From NCBI GenBank assembly GCA_020091685.1, contig CM034593.1:45481388-45545387 (forward strand): 64,000 bases of DNA, written 5' to 3'. This document shows, one piece after another, positions 50,301-60,300 of the stretch. The stretch is from Lutjanus erythropterus. Taxonomy: Eukaryota; Chordata; Actinopteri; Lutjaniformes; Lutjanidae. Each line of letters begins with the position of its first letter. Within the stretch, counting starts at the first letter, position 1. A program made the position numbers and the translations under genes. A model generated the notes under the pieces. That model had not been told where the DNA came from. It ran no database searches and worked only from the letters and a program-made list of their open reading frames with translations.

Positions 50301-50699
50301 AATTATACAGTGAGTCTATTATATAAAACATGACCACTTTAGCCAACATGGAACATTGTTGTTTACTCTGATTTATTATGTGGGATTATTTTATGATTAT
50401 CCTCAGAAAGAAAGTAAGTTTCCACAGATTTAGGTAAAATAGGAGCCCAACAACAAGACAGACATGCATTGCTAGGGGCACTAAAACAGCAGGACAAAAT
50501 GATTTGAGCAGAAATACAGAAATTATAGCCTGGTGGGATCAAGTGTAATGCAGGACAAACAGGTTGGAATGGAGTTAGGAGCACCTTGCTCTCGTCCTCC
50601 TCCTCCTCCTCCTCCTCCTCGGTCAGCCAGACGGTCGGCAAGCTCTTCCTGAAGCTGCTGCTGTTGTCTGGGAGGCAGTCTCCACAGTGCCTGACCCAT
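41113..50699 (-). CDS. fbxo8: F-box only protein 8 (F-box plus Sec7-like domain), complete coding region
   Basis: Seven exons join in phase: 50699-50585, 50058-49975, 46736-46592, 45205-45079, 44843-44725, 44437-44241, 41300-41113. They give 975 nt, or 324 aa plus stop; human FBXO8 is 319 aa. The N-terminus is low complexity (Gln run, then Gly run at residues 28-35). An F-box spans about residues 76-116 (LPPELGITILSYLNATDLCL). A Sec7-like domain fills most of the C-terminal half, including FRHIHAPEERGEYLETLITK and the end YDNIYLIGHVAA. Family knowledge: the F-box recruits SKP1/CUL1 ligases, and FBXO8 has been linked to ubiquitination of the GTPase ARF6. All introns are GT-AG. The gene is divergent from cep44 and probably shares its promoter. 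Identification is secure because the conserved core is almost identical to the vertebrate protein; the N-terminal 66 residues are less conserved. Confidence 0.96.
41385..42540. mobile_element. 1156-bp non-autonomous DNA transposon in fbxo8 intron 6, split by another element
   Basis: The left end GGGGCCTTAGTACAGAAAAA and right end AATTTCTGTAATAAGGCCTC are inverted repeats over about 28 bp. Subterminal parts are rich in CTTATC/CCTAA words. A family-F foldback MITE (41844-42205) lies inside it and is younger. Confidence 0.82.
41844..42205. mobile_element. Foldback MITE (family F, copy 3), nested
   Basis: It starts TAAAGGGATAGTTCACAT and shares CTACAGTGAAGATTTAGGC, CAGTATGGAGGCATTTTATG and GAAAACTGGTCACCATTCAC with copies 1 and 2. 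The left arm is largely deleted. Confidence 0.82.
43874..44133. mobile_element. Short MITE in fbxo8 intron 6
   Basis: Inverted ends GCATTTCCACCAAGCA and GTTTGGTGGAAACATGGC. The 260-bp body has no coding potential. It lies about 100 bp from exon 6. Confidence 0.6.
44241..44437 (-). CDS. fbxo8: fbxo8 coding exon 6 (Sec7-like domain, core)
   Basis: The acceptor is CATGCAG|GCGGGA and the donor AGTCCAG|GTTGGC. The exon encodes RDVLDELVTLHNFSNQFLPN, then the HAPEERGEYLETLITKFSHR region and QELGLSP. The acidic PEERGE segment lies near where ARF exchange factors carry their catalytic glutamate; equivalence was not tested by alignment. Confidence 0.97.
44725..44843 (-). CDS. fbxo8: fbxo8 coding exon 5 (Sec7-like domain, first part)
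   Basis: The acceptor is GTATAG|GGTATCAG and the donor GAGAG|GTGAGA. The exon encodes GVSYFMSKGILVDHPTELAK, then FIFYTRRLNWKMLRIYLDE. It leaves phase 2, and the next exon completes the arginine codon. Confidence 0.96.
45079..45205 (-). CDS. fbxo8: fbxo8 coding exon 4
   Basis: The acceptor is CCATCAG|CCTGTG and the donor CAGGAG|GTAAAT. The exon encodes LCKSTWGHCSIYN, then YLQLDEGSLTFNANPQE, linking the F-box to the Sec7-like domain. It ends in phase 0. Confidence 0.97.
46592..46736 (-). CDS. fbxo8: fbxo8 coding exon 3 (F-box)
   Basis: The acceptor is GACTGCAG|GTAAAGAGC and the donor CAAGG|GTAAGG. The exon encodes GKEQHGFIDLEMLPPELG and then the F-box core SYLNATDLCLAGCVWQDL, ending in EYLWQ. 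These motifs identify FBXO8 unambiguously. Confidence 0.97.
46948..47042 (+). repeat. Fragment of a LINE/SINE-type fish repeat in fbxo8 intron 2
   Basis: The words CCCTGTGACAGATTGC, CAGTGTCTGCTGGGATATG and GTCCCCCTGCCAGCCTGC follow the order of a widespread teleost repeat (usually ACCCTGTGATGGACTGG ... GCTGGGATAGGC ... CCCCCTGCGACC). Confidence 0.6.
47960..48520 (+). mobile_element. LTR-retroelement / endogenous retrovirus remnant: 3' part of a 5' LTR, primer-binding site and leader
   Basis: At 48391 a sequence starting TGGCGAGCCAGCCAAGAG matches the reverse complement of the 3' end of vertebrate tRNA-Arg(ACG) at 17 of 18 positions, as expected for a retroviral primer-binding site. It follows an LTR-like end ...CGGTACA-TT. 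Upstream, ATAAAAAAGG near 48090 could be the LTR TATA box. Downstream, AAAAG|GTAAGC near 48494 is a leader-type splice donor. The LTR left edge is uncertain, no second LTR was found, and I see no gag, pol or env. Orientation is antisense to fbxo8. Confidence 0.6.
49975..50058 (-). CDS. fbxo8: fbxo8 coding exon 2
   Basis: The acceptor is TTCTCAG|GGAGAGATG and the donor GGGCG|GTATGA; both ends are in phase 1. The exon encodes the stretch with DIYHLLRTRM, matching the DIYHLLKAR segment of vertebrate FBXO8. The 84-nt exon keeps the frame into the F-box exon. Confidence 0.93.
50585..50699 (-). CDS. fbxo8: fbxo8 coding exon 1 (start codon, Gln and Gly runs)
   Basis: The exon begins MGQALWRLPPRQQQQ. 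The ATG is the first triplet of the exon: the minus strand reads a pyrimidine-rich tract then CACACAG directly before ATGGGTCAG, so the bases before the start codon come from the upstream noncoding exon. The donor reads CAAG|GTGCTC and leaves phase 1. Residues 28-35 are eight glycines encoded by a GGA repeat at about 50596-50619. Confidence 0.93.
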
Positions 50700-51189
50700 C
50701 TGTGTGGGAGCACAGTAACACAGAAGAGGCAAGTCACATACATCAGCAATTCACTGGTGGGTATCATAGTGCCATCTAGTGGACCCCGGAGGTAGTGGTG
50801 CTGCCAAATGGTTAGTTAATTGCTGCTATTATTACATGTTCTTTTTATTTTTGTATCTAAATGTAAAAAATCAAGTCAACGTGTTTTGCTGCTCTCTCAG
50901 ATGCAGTCACACAAAATGGATCATTTCAGCTGGACAACCCTGTGCCAGCAAGAGCTCGAAAGCATGCGTTAAGTACATATGACCACAAATGCATTAAATG
51001 TGGGTTCATAATGGAATAATTATAATTTCTTTGTCTTTTTTTTCCTCACTTACTTGGGAATGTGGTCCTCAGAAATGTTTTAACAATCAGAGGTGGGCCT
51101 TCACTTACAAAAGGTTGAGGACCACTGACTTGGATGATGATATATGATAACTGTTCCTCATTTATACCTCACAGATAAAGTGTTGTTCA

Positions 51190-51400
51190 TGATCAAATCA
51201 GAATCACAATCAGTTTACTGGCCAAGTATGTCACTCCAGATTCTTTATTACTCATGATATACAGGAGGTGACAGCAGCTATGTCCAGCATAATTTTCCAG
51301 TAAAAGAGAACTGCTTGCTACATCTGTTATATGATTAAACTGATTTAACAAATAAAGTACAAATAAAGCAGACTGATTTATTGTGCAAGGACATGCTGGT
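51190..51400. repeat. Retroposon 3' fragment in the 5' intron of fbxo8
   Basis: AATCAGAATCACAATCAGTT and TACTGGCCAAGTATGT are typical of a dispersed fish retroposon tail (AATCAGCTTTATTGGCCAAGTATG in intact copies). Confidence 0.55.
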
Positions 51401-51703
51401 AACATGTTCATGCAGTATCCTGGCTTTAGCCGCTTGGTCTCTCTCTGATTCTATGGATCTATGGCTGAAATGGTAAAATATTGCATGTATTAAATGAGTT
51501 GACGATGTTAAAAAACAGGAGCTATTTGTTCAATTTTAGATATATGGATTTGTAAATTCACATTTGATTTCTAATGGGTTTGGGTGCCAATATGTTACTT
51601 ATTGTCTGCACAAGACTGAAGTCCATCTGGTAAACAGGTGACCTATGACAGTTATATGAGTTTATGATCATATTATTATATCATACTTTAGCTGTATTAA
51701 ACA

Positions 51704-52236
51704 CAGTAGTGGAATGCAACTAAGTACATTTACTCAAGTACTGTGCTTCAGTGCTATTTTGAGGTACTTATAATTTACTGATGCATTTCCATTGAATGTT
51801 AATTTTTAATTCTCCTCCACTACATTCTGGAGGCAAATATTGAACTTTTTAATCAAAACAACTACAACAACAACTAATGAAACGTGATGTAAAATTGTAG
51901 ATGAAGCTATCTAGCAGTTGGCCTAGTTACAGCAGCTGAAACTAACTCCACCTTCACTAGCTGCAGCAACAGTAAAGAGATTAACACATTAATGCATCAC
52001 TCAGTTATAATCCAGTATTATAATACATTATGATTCTGAAATAGGCCATTCTGCATAATGGGCACTTTTACTATTTCTACATAATGTTTTTTGTGCATAA
52101 TCTAACATTTATACTTTTACTTTTATCTCGGTTAATGATTTATATTTTTCATACCCAGTTATAGTTTATAGTTTACTTTGAGCTAATTATAACAACATTG
52201 CTGTACAATCACTGACAATCATGGTATACACCACTG
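51704..52236. mobile_element. hAT-like MITE (AAGTAC type), copy in the fbxo8 5' intron
   Basis: It begins CAGTAGTGGAATGCAACTAA followed by GTACATTTACTCAAGTACTG, and ends GGTATACACCACTG. It resembles the element at 25759-26376. It lies within 0.6 kb of the shared promoter. Confidence 0.7.
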
Positions 52237-52815
52237 ATGTGGCACTGAAAAACTGGATGACTGTGCTCGAGATTATACACCAACCACTTCCATACAATAT
52301 GCATACACTCCTGCTGATAACACTAATAACAGAATCTGCTCAAAGCGTTGTGACACCTCGGTGCTGATGGTTGGTCGACTTGTACATAAATCCAGCAGCA
52401 GTGCTCTGGCTCTGCCCTGTCTGTCCCTCTCCGCCTGTCTAACGTCAGCTGTGTTGCATAAACAAATCCATTGCACTGTTGTAAACATCAACGTTGGAAA
52501 GTCCAGCAAGCAAGCTACTTTGACCTGTAGTCCCGCCTTCCCTCCAATACTATTGGTCACTGTTAGCAACAACAGCAACAACGGCATCAAAAGTGAAACC
52601 TCATTGGTTGAAATGGCTGTCATTCACTGTCTCTTCTTACAAATCCCCGAGTTAGCTTCCCGAGCTAGTTTAAGTTGACGAAGACAGTGTTGAGCCAAAC
52701 TAGTTTATTTTACTGCCCCACTAAACGACATTTATCTCTTTTCTCTCACCAACATGGCGCAGTATTTACTAATGAGTCCGACACAGCGGCGTAACCCGAG
52801 CTACCAGTTCCCTAC

Positions 52816-52990
52816 CTGAGTTTAGTGATTCCTCTGACGACCCGACAGCACACAAGGACAGCTGGACCTGCGGTGTCCTGCTCTCACACGGATCCAGTTG
52901 TCACTTCATTTAGCCGAGTACAAATAGAAACAGAGCAGCTGCTCGTTTATTCAGAGCGAACCTTTCATATTGTAGTCTGTCAGTAAAACA
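52816..52990 (-). other. fbxo8: Probable 5' noncoding first exon of fbxo8 (upstream limit unknown)
   Basis: A strong donor CTCAG|GTAGGG on the minus strand ends the exon at 52816. The next acceptor in the gene abuts the ATG at 50699, so an upstream noncoding exon is required; this is the best donor in the promoter region. The transcription start is only approximate. Confidence 0.5.
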
Positions 52991-53289
52991 GTTCTCATGT
53001 GTTTAGAGCCTCCTCCTCCTCCTCCTGTCACCACGGCCCCTCCTCCTTCCCTCCACGTCACTCACACAAACACTTGAATTGAACGAAAATTTAGAATTTT
53101 ACAATAATAAATCAAGCACATTCATTTTCCATTTAAATACACGCTGCCTGTGACAAACTGATGAACTACACGCCATGGAAAAACAGAAAGCAATGTACGT
53201 AAAGGTTACGTCACTGACGTCAGCTCGTTATGTTACGTGAAGAGCACAGCCAATCCGCTTCGTGCTGTTGATCAACCGGGAGAAACAAA

Positions 53290-53345
53290 ACTCAACCGGC
53301 AGAAACGAAACGGCTCCATTGATACAGCACTTTGTGGGACAGAGG
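53290..53345 (+). other. cep44: Probable 5' noncoding first exon of cep44 (start unknown)
   Basis: A consensus donor AGAGG|GTAAGTG ends at 53345. The next coding exon has an acceptor six bases before its ATG, so a separate 5' UTR exon is expected here. The 5' end is a guess, placed downstream of the CRE/CCAAT motifs. Confidence 0.5.
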
Positions 53346-54268
53346 GTAAGTGTGCATTAATAATGAAACGTGAATTCGTGAATTGACCCTTTAAACATTA
53401 GCTCGGATTGCATTGTCATCTAATTTGACGTCTACTTCCTTAACTACTTATGTTTGCTTAACACAGATTTGTAAAGTTGTTACACCTGTTTGTAACTTCG
53501 GTTAGAAGCTGCTATATACCTGTTATAGCTAACAGCTAACTAATATTTTCGTATAATATCAAGAAAAAATATTAAGTTGAAATACTTGCTTCTCTGACAA
53601 CACTACAGCTGCAGTGTTCCCCTTTGAGATTTCTACCCCAGTTGGAATAATTGTTTTGCCCTTTTCACGTTAATTTGAGTAAATATCAATGCCGAAGGTT
53701 TGCCGAATGAGTAAGTGTATGTTAATAAGTGGTAAGAAGTCGTCAATAATCTTGCAGAAGACGCAGATGTTTACAACACTTATATTGAGTAAAATGTTAA
53801 TGGGGTCTGGCAGACAGTGAGACAGACAGTCACTTAACTCCAGTCCACTTAAGTCCAGGGGTTGTATTTTCAGAGCAGTGGGCTTTTGTTTTCAGGATAA
53901 CAGGCTCAACTTTAAATTGACAGACAACTGACACTTAAACATCTGATCAGCTTACAGTGGAGGACACATCTTGCTGGTTATTGTCAATTTACAATGGTCA
54001 CTTGTCTTGTGCTCCTGCAGTGTTCTTGCAGCCTGCCTGAGCATCCTTCAGTCTGGGGAGGAGTGGGTGGGGGAAAACAACTCACTTCAACCACAGATCT
54101 TATATCAAATAGGATTTCAACCTATTAATTTGCAGTCTATGGCTCCACCTCATTATTTGGATAACTGTGCTGATTTTTGCATGTGCAGTTGCTACATATT
54201 GTTCCTTTAAGTTACCCATGAAAACAGATGAATAAGTTGTTGCATGTCTCTCTTGCTCACAGATAAAG

Positions 54269-54360
54269 ATGCTGTCAATTGGAGATGTTCAGGGTTGTCT
54301 TCGTAAACTGGAAACTCTGCTGCGGGCCATAAAGTACCCAGGATATGTCGACTACAATGG
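54269..54360 (+). CDS. cep44: cep44 coding exon 1 (start codon)
   Basis: The acceptor CTTGCTCACAG lies six bases before the ATG (exon begins 54263) and the donor is AATGG|GTAGGT. The exon encodes MLSIGDVQGCLRKLETLLRA and ends in VDYN, matching the start of vertebrate CEP44. It leaves phase 2. The start codon has A at -3. Confidence 0.94.
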
Positions 54361-57300
54361 GTAGGTCACTGCACTGCCAGTAATGCTAACAATGCCTAAC
54401 TAGCTGTACCTTTTAAAAAGCTTAACACTTAGTTACTTAAACCCCTTGCACACATGCAGTCTATCCTTTAAATGTTAAGGAACATTTCATTCACAGGCTC
54501 ATGTGTGAAAGGCAGCAGGGATCAATATTCAGGGAAATCTGTATCTCCAATTTCCCACCTCGAGATCTTGTACCATTATTTCAGGGAAAATGCTTCTATG
54601 GTGATACTATGAATGAAAGTGAACATTGCAGCGACAAGCATGCAAAGGCTTACACCCATCCGAAAGCATAGAGGAGACCAGAAAATTATAGACCATGCAT
54701 TATGTACACTCTAAGACAACATTTTATGTCACTTATTGCTGAAAGAACAGAGCACAATAAAACACTAATATTTTTATATATGTAATAATGCAATATAAAC
54801 TGAGATTAATTGGTTATCATGATTGAATGGCACTGTCAGGTGTTAATTAAATGGAAATTGCCATAGATTTGCTGTTACTAATCTTGTACCTTCTCTATAA
54901 CCATAACTATTGCCCCATCTATTCCAGCATTGCCATGGCATGTGTGAAAAGGCACAAGATTAACTGTTTCTGAATAAAGCTGCATGTGTTGTTATGCCCT
55001 GGTCTAGGGAAACCCCTGACATAACATGATGTGTTGCTCCCCCATTCCTCCTACTCCCAAGCAAGGTCAGCAACACAAGTAAGCAAAGTTGAAAAAAGCA
55101 GTCTTTTTTTGGCTCAGAGGGAGAACAATGCCTAAAACAACAAACAAAACTTCCTAAATTAACCCTAATTTTCCTGTAACAAAAACAAAATATAAATAAA
55201 TGACAAATTAACTAACCTAACTCCTAAATCAGGAAAAACGGGTAAAAAAAAAATGATTCAAATTCCTCTCCCTCCTACTGACTGCTACTATTTACAGATT
55301 ATATTTACAAGATACCAGTTGTTATTTACTTTACCAGAATCTCCACAGATCTATAAAAGTTTGCACTTTTTACATATGTCAACACAAACTACAACAAAGA
55401 GCTGGTTCTTTCTTGGGACAGGAAGGCTGGAGGGAGACAGAGAGCTGCCAGCAGTTCAAATAGGCTATGGTCCTCCCCCTGACCAATCCTATTGCAGCAA
55501 TCAAGCTGGATGAGCCAATCGCAGGGCACCACCTGTTCCCATTTTCACACACTCCTCAGAAGAGAGAGATAGAGAAGGAGAAATCGCTCACACAAACACT
55601 GAGGGGAGGAGAAAGAAATCTTTTTTCATCAATAACTGTTTTCATTACTATACAGCCTCATTAAGCCATAAGTTAATATTCAGTGTGTTCTGACGGAGAA
55701 CTGGACTTCTGCACCTCCTCTTGGCTCTGTTTTCAGCATTTAGAGAATCTGGCCCATGATGGTAGACTTAAACCAATCACATGTCTTCTCAGACAGGGGG
55801 CTCCTTATTGGCTGTTCTACTTGTCAAGCTGTGTGTGCATGTTCCTTTGGTGAGACCCGAATCAATGACGGAAACTACTGCGGGAAAAGTTGCTATAAAA
55901 CAGAATTATAATAAAAAGAAAAGAGCCTAATGAGCAACAAGCTCAGCCCAGGAGTTTGTCAGCTCTCCCAGTTACTTTTGACTTCATCTTCAGGTGTGTC
56001 ACTCATGGGTATCGTGGGGTTTGCTGAGGGCCGAGAGCACCGGGTGGAGCTGAGACACAGAGCCAACAGACAGCTGCTCAGAGCCGAGGAGCTCTGCAGG
56101 AGAGGGTCGCTGGCAGACTAGAGCTTTTGGGAGGAAGAAACATCAGAGTCACTCTGAGCTCCTCTCCTGCCAGTAAAGGAGTCAGCATCAGAGTGTATGT
56201 TTCAAACTTTTGGGATTAAAAAGAGGATTTATTTTCAATCTTGAGTTTCAACCATCTGCAGCAACATGGACTGGCCAGACAAGAGCTCAGCCATTATTTT
56301 TTAACTTTTGGGATGAAAAAGTGGATTTATTTTGACTCCTCTCAGCTCTCAGTACTTCTGTAGTTTCACACTATCTTTATGTTTTGAAATGTAGTTTATG
56401 TCCTGTGCCACTGTTTTGTACTGTCAGGTGTCTGTTTAATTACACTGATGTCTGTCTGTCTGGGGCACAGGACCAAGAAAATTAAACGTAACTCAGATGA
56501 GACTCAATAATCAACTGTTTTAAGGATTTCTACCTACTGCAACTATAATTTACCTAGCATGATGTTTAAAAAGTAGTTAAATCAAGAGCCAATGTAAAAC
56601 TTTATCTTCATGGTCACTAGGACAGCATTTAATATTATCCAAATTGCAATATGTCCAAGTGCAGTATCGCAGAATCAAATAACAATTTTTTGAGAAGGAA
56701 AAAAAAACAGCATTATAATGAAGTACAGTAGTAGAGCTGCACGATATATCGTTTGAGCATCGTCATCGCGATGTACGTGAGCGCAATAGTCACATCGCAG
56801 GTCCTGCGATATAGGAGGCAAACGTGTTCTCATCTAATTTCAAGGGTACCTGACACACACTGCGCGCAGTGATCGTTCTTAATCAGGTTGCTAAAGCGGA
56901 CCACGCCCCTGCATATGTGAGTCGCTGGTAACAACACTGAAAAATAAGCAACGAACAAGAGAAAATCGCCGAAAACGAAGACTTGGTGCCAAAAAGAAAA
57001 GCAACGTCAGTTATCTGGAATTATTTCGGCTACAAGAAGGATGATATTGACCAAACACGTGTTCAAAGCCAGATCTGAATCGGACCACATGTGAGCATCA
57101 TAGTTTTACTGTCACTGTTACTTTTGTATAAGTTATAATACCAGAAATCTCAGTGCAGAGTTGCAGTGAAAAGAGGACAGATGCTGCTGTGTGCAGCTCA
57201 TCTCTATGAAGAGCGACTGATTTAAAAGCCGTCACATCACCTTGAGTGAAATCCAGACCATAACTTTTTTCACTGATGTAACTCTGCTATCACCATAGAA

Positions 57301-60300
57301 ACAGATCATCAAACTGTGATGCTGATTGAAACTTTGGTGATATCAGCTGTCTTAACTTCTACACAGCTCCTCTCTGCTCACCGCTGCAGCTCTGTCTCAC
57401 CCCGTGTGTGACACAGTGTGTCTGCTGATTGATCATGACTTCTAACCAATCAGATGTGCTGCTGTAGGCGGGACATTGAGTCAGACTACAGAGCGTAGCT
57501 GTGTATCATACTGTACAGTGTATAATGATCTAATATATGTATAGTATATACATAAGTACAGCACTGTATAAGTTTGAAGTTTTTAATATTATTACCATTA
57601 TCATTACTATTATCATTATTCTTACATTACATAACTATGGTGATAATTACAGACAGACAAAGATCAAAGACAAGTGCATTTTTAAAATAATTTAACCCTA
57701 ATCCCACCACTTTTTTCTTTTTTGCTGATCTGAAAAATTATCTGATCCGTGACTCAAAACCGTGATACGATCCGAAAAAAAAATCCTGTATTTTTTCATT
57801 TCACAATATATATCGCAGGGTTAAAAAAAATCGCAATGTCAGTTTTTTCCAATATCGTGCAGCCCTATACAGTAGTGTTACATAAATGCCCTGACCTGCA
57901 ACTCTTGTTCACCAGTTGGTTGATACAAATAACAGTATTTTATGGCCTCTATCCCAGGTACTACTACTCAGCAAATGTAACTGTTTTTAGTTCTGCAGGC
58001 TCCCTATGACTTTGTGTGGAATGCCTGTTGTAATGTCGCCTGTCAACCACAAGGCATCACTATTGTCTCAGTGTAATGCATTGAACAGCTACTGCACATG
58101 GCTCCAGGTTTACCCTCCTTCTCCTTTATCCCAAAAGGAACTGCAATTTGTCATTCATTCTCTGATTTGTTTTTCTTCCTGTTTCATTATAAATTGACAG
58201 TTTCATATGAACTTTGGCCAGCATCCAAATGTACGGACAGACTATGTACAGACAAAGCCAAACATGAAAAAAATACAGAACAAACACAGCGATGAGTCTG
58301 AGATGTTGGCCTGAGGGCCAACAGGGATCTGATACACAATGATACACACACACACACCAAACCCTGAGGAAAACAACACATCCATTAGGTAATATGTGTC
58401 AATGGTAAAACATAAGAGATAACCGTCTCACTGCCCAGGGGTTTATGTTCCCTGATAAAAGGTTTTTGTTTTGTTGTGTTTTTTGCAGTGAGTTTTTCCT
58501 CACTCTTTTGAGGGTCTATAGTGCAAGGAGTGTCACATATTGTACAGATAATGGTATAAAATTTGACTTGATTTGCACTTCATTAGTGAAATATGCAGTG
58601 AAGTGTGTGTTTGGTTTAGTGGCATCTAGCAGTGAGCTTGCAGATTTTAAAGATTTTGCATCAGTCTTCCCTTCCAAGCAGTGGCTGTGAAAAACAAATG
58701 GCCTCTCTAGAGGCAGTGTTTAGTTTGTCCATTCTTGGCTGCTGTAGAAACACAGCAGTTTAACATAGTGCATTCTGTGAGTATAAGGGGCTCATTCAAA
58801 AATCACAAAAAAAACAACAATTCTTATTTTCAAGTGATTATACATTATTGAGAACATGCTGGTGAATATTAAATTGCTTTCTGACATATTCTACCTATAG
58901 ATCCCCCTAAATGTGACACAATGGACCTTGAGCAAAATATGTCTGTGATTTTGCCAGCTTGTTGTGTAATGCAGTTCTGGCAAACCATAAAAGAAAAAAA
59001 AAAATCATCAGGTTTGATAGCTGCTAAACGTTTCTCTGTGCTGTAACACAGCTGTGTATGAACTTGATTTTAGCGCTCAATGAGCAGTGACAACTATTTT
59101 TAGCGGTGTGAATATTGCATATCAGATTCTCTGCTTTCCTCACAATCTCGCACGTTGGTCTTTGTTTCTCAACCAGGCTTTCCAAAGGAGATCCCTCAGC
59201 TTTTCTGCCAATAGTGAGTTTCACCCTCACCTCCTTCTCTCCACCTTTTGCTGAACAATTGATGGCAGGTGGACTTGAGCTGACTGGCAAAACTGACCTC
59301 AGATTCACTGACACTCTTTATAAGGTAACTTTCTTGATCCACACTCATCCCCTCCCTCTGTGAACAGGCTTCTTATGGGTTCTAAAAATACACGAAAACA
59401 CTTGAATGTTAATTGCAAAGTAATTAGATTTTGGATAAAGTGTTTGAAATGACTTCAAATTGTGATTGCATTGTATTCATAATAAATTGCTGTCTGACTG
59501 GATAGGTCGCTTTTTGGATAAAGAAATAAAATAAGTCAAAGCCTTCACTCAAGCCTTTCTTGCCACTCTGCACATGTGGCTACACTTAGGCTGGAGATAT
59601 ACTTGCTTTTAACTATATGCATCCATATGCATCATGGATGTATTGTGTATTCTGCATCCATTTGGAGCAATGGTTTTGCACGTGTGCATGCACAAACATA
59701 AACGTGGTTAAACAGCAAGTATTTCTCTGGCCTTAGTGTGATCTGCCAGCCTGTGGATGCATGCTGCTCTGTCTGTTAGTCTTGAACTGGAGGCCAACAG
59801 ATGATAACACGCCAGAAGGTGGATGTTTCAATGAGCTGTTGACTTGAAAATGAAAAATTGAAAAAATCAACATTGTAGTTATTTGTTTAGTAACTGTTTG
59901 AATGAATTGATTTTTTGCTCAGACAGGTTATAAAGGATTTCAAGTCTACCAACAAACAGGAAACATGAAACTTTGTTGTGTTTAATTTAATTTAAATTGC
60001 TCACCCTTCTGTAGAATTCTATCACAAAACATAAATTTGTCTGACTAAAGTGCAGTAACATCTAATTTAATGTGAAGAAATGACGTGGGGCCTAATCATA
60101 TAAATGGGGCCTGTATCTACATAGAAATGTCATTGATCACAGCTGTAAGGTGGCTGAAAATGATTGAAAAGCGCTGGAACTCAACCTTGGAAAAGGTGTA
60201 AGAAACTTGCATTCAAGCACAGTCACTTCTGACCTTCTATTGTAGAGTTGATTTCTACTTTGCACTTATAATTGATCTACCAGCCTGTCGTAGTCCATTC

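Larger units (their letters stand above)
52740..53345. promoter_or_regulatory. Shared divergent promoter of fbxo8 (-) and cep44 (+)
   Basis: The segment lies between the inferred noncoding first exons of two divergent genes. Visible motifs are a palindromic CRE TGACGTCA at 53215-53222, an adjacent CRE-like TTACGTCA at 53206-53213, CCAAT at 53250-53254, and a YY1-like AACATGGCGC at 52751-52760. CpG density is higher than in flanking DNA and there is no TATA box at a convincing distance. The coding starts are 3.6 kb apart, but the inferred first exons are within about 0.5 kb of each other. Motifs are seen directly; function is inferred. Confidence 0.7.

Noticed and set aside
50363-50767. 134-aa minus-strand ORF overlapping fbxo8 exon 1
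   Set aside because: It is the wrong frame of the real exon plus intron; its Glu run is the GGA repeat read in another frame.
52273-52678. Overlapping 116-aa and 105-aa ORFs on both strands near the promoter
   Set aside because: They are antiparallel shadows of each other with no known domain. They lie in the 5' intron of fbxo8.
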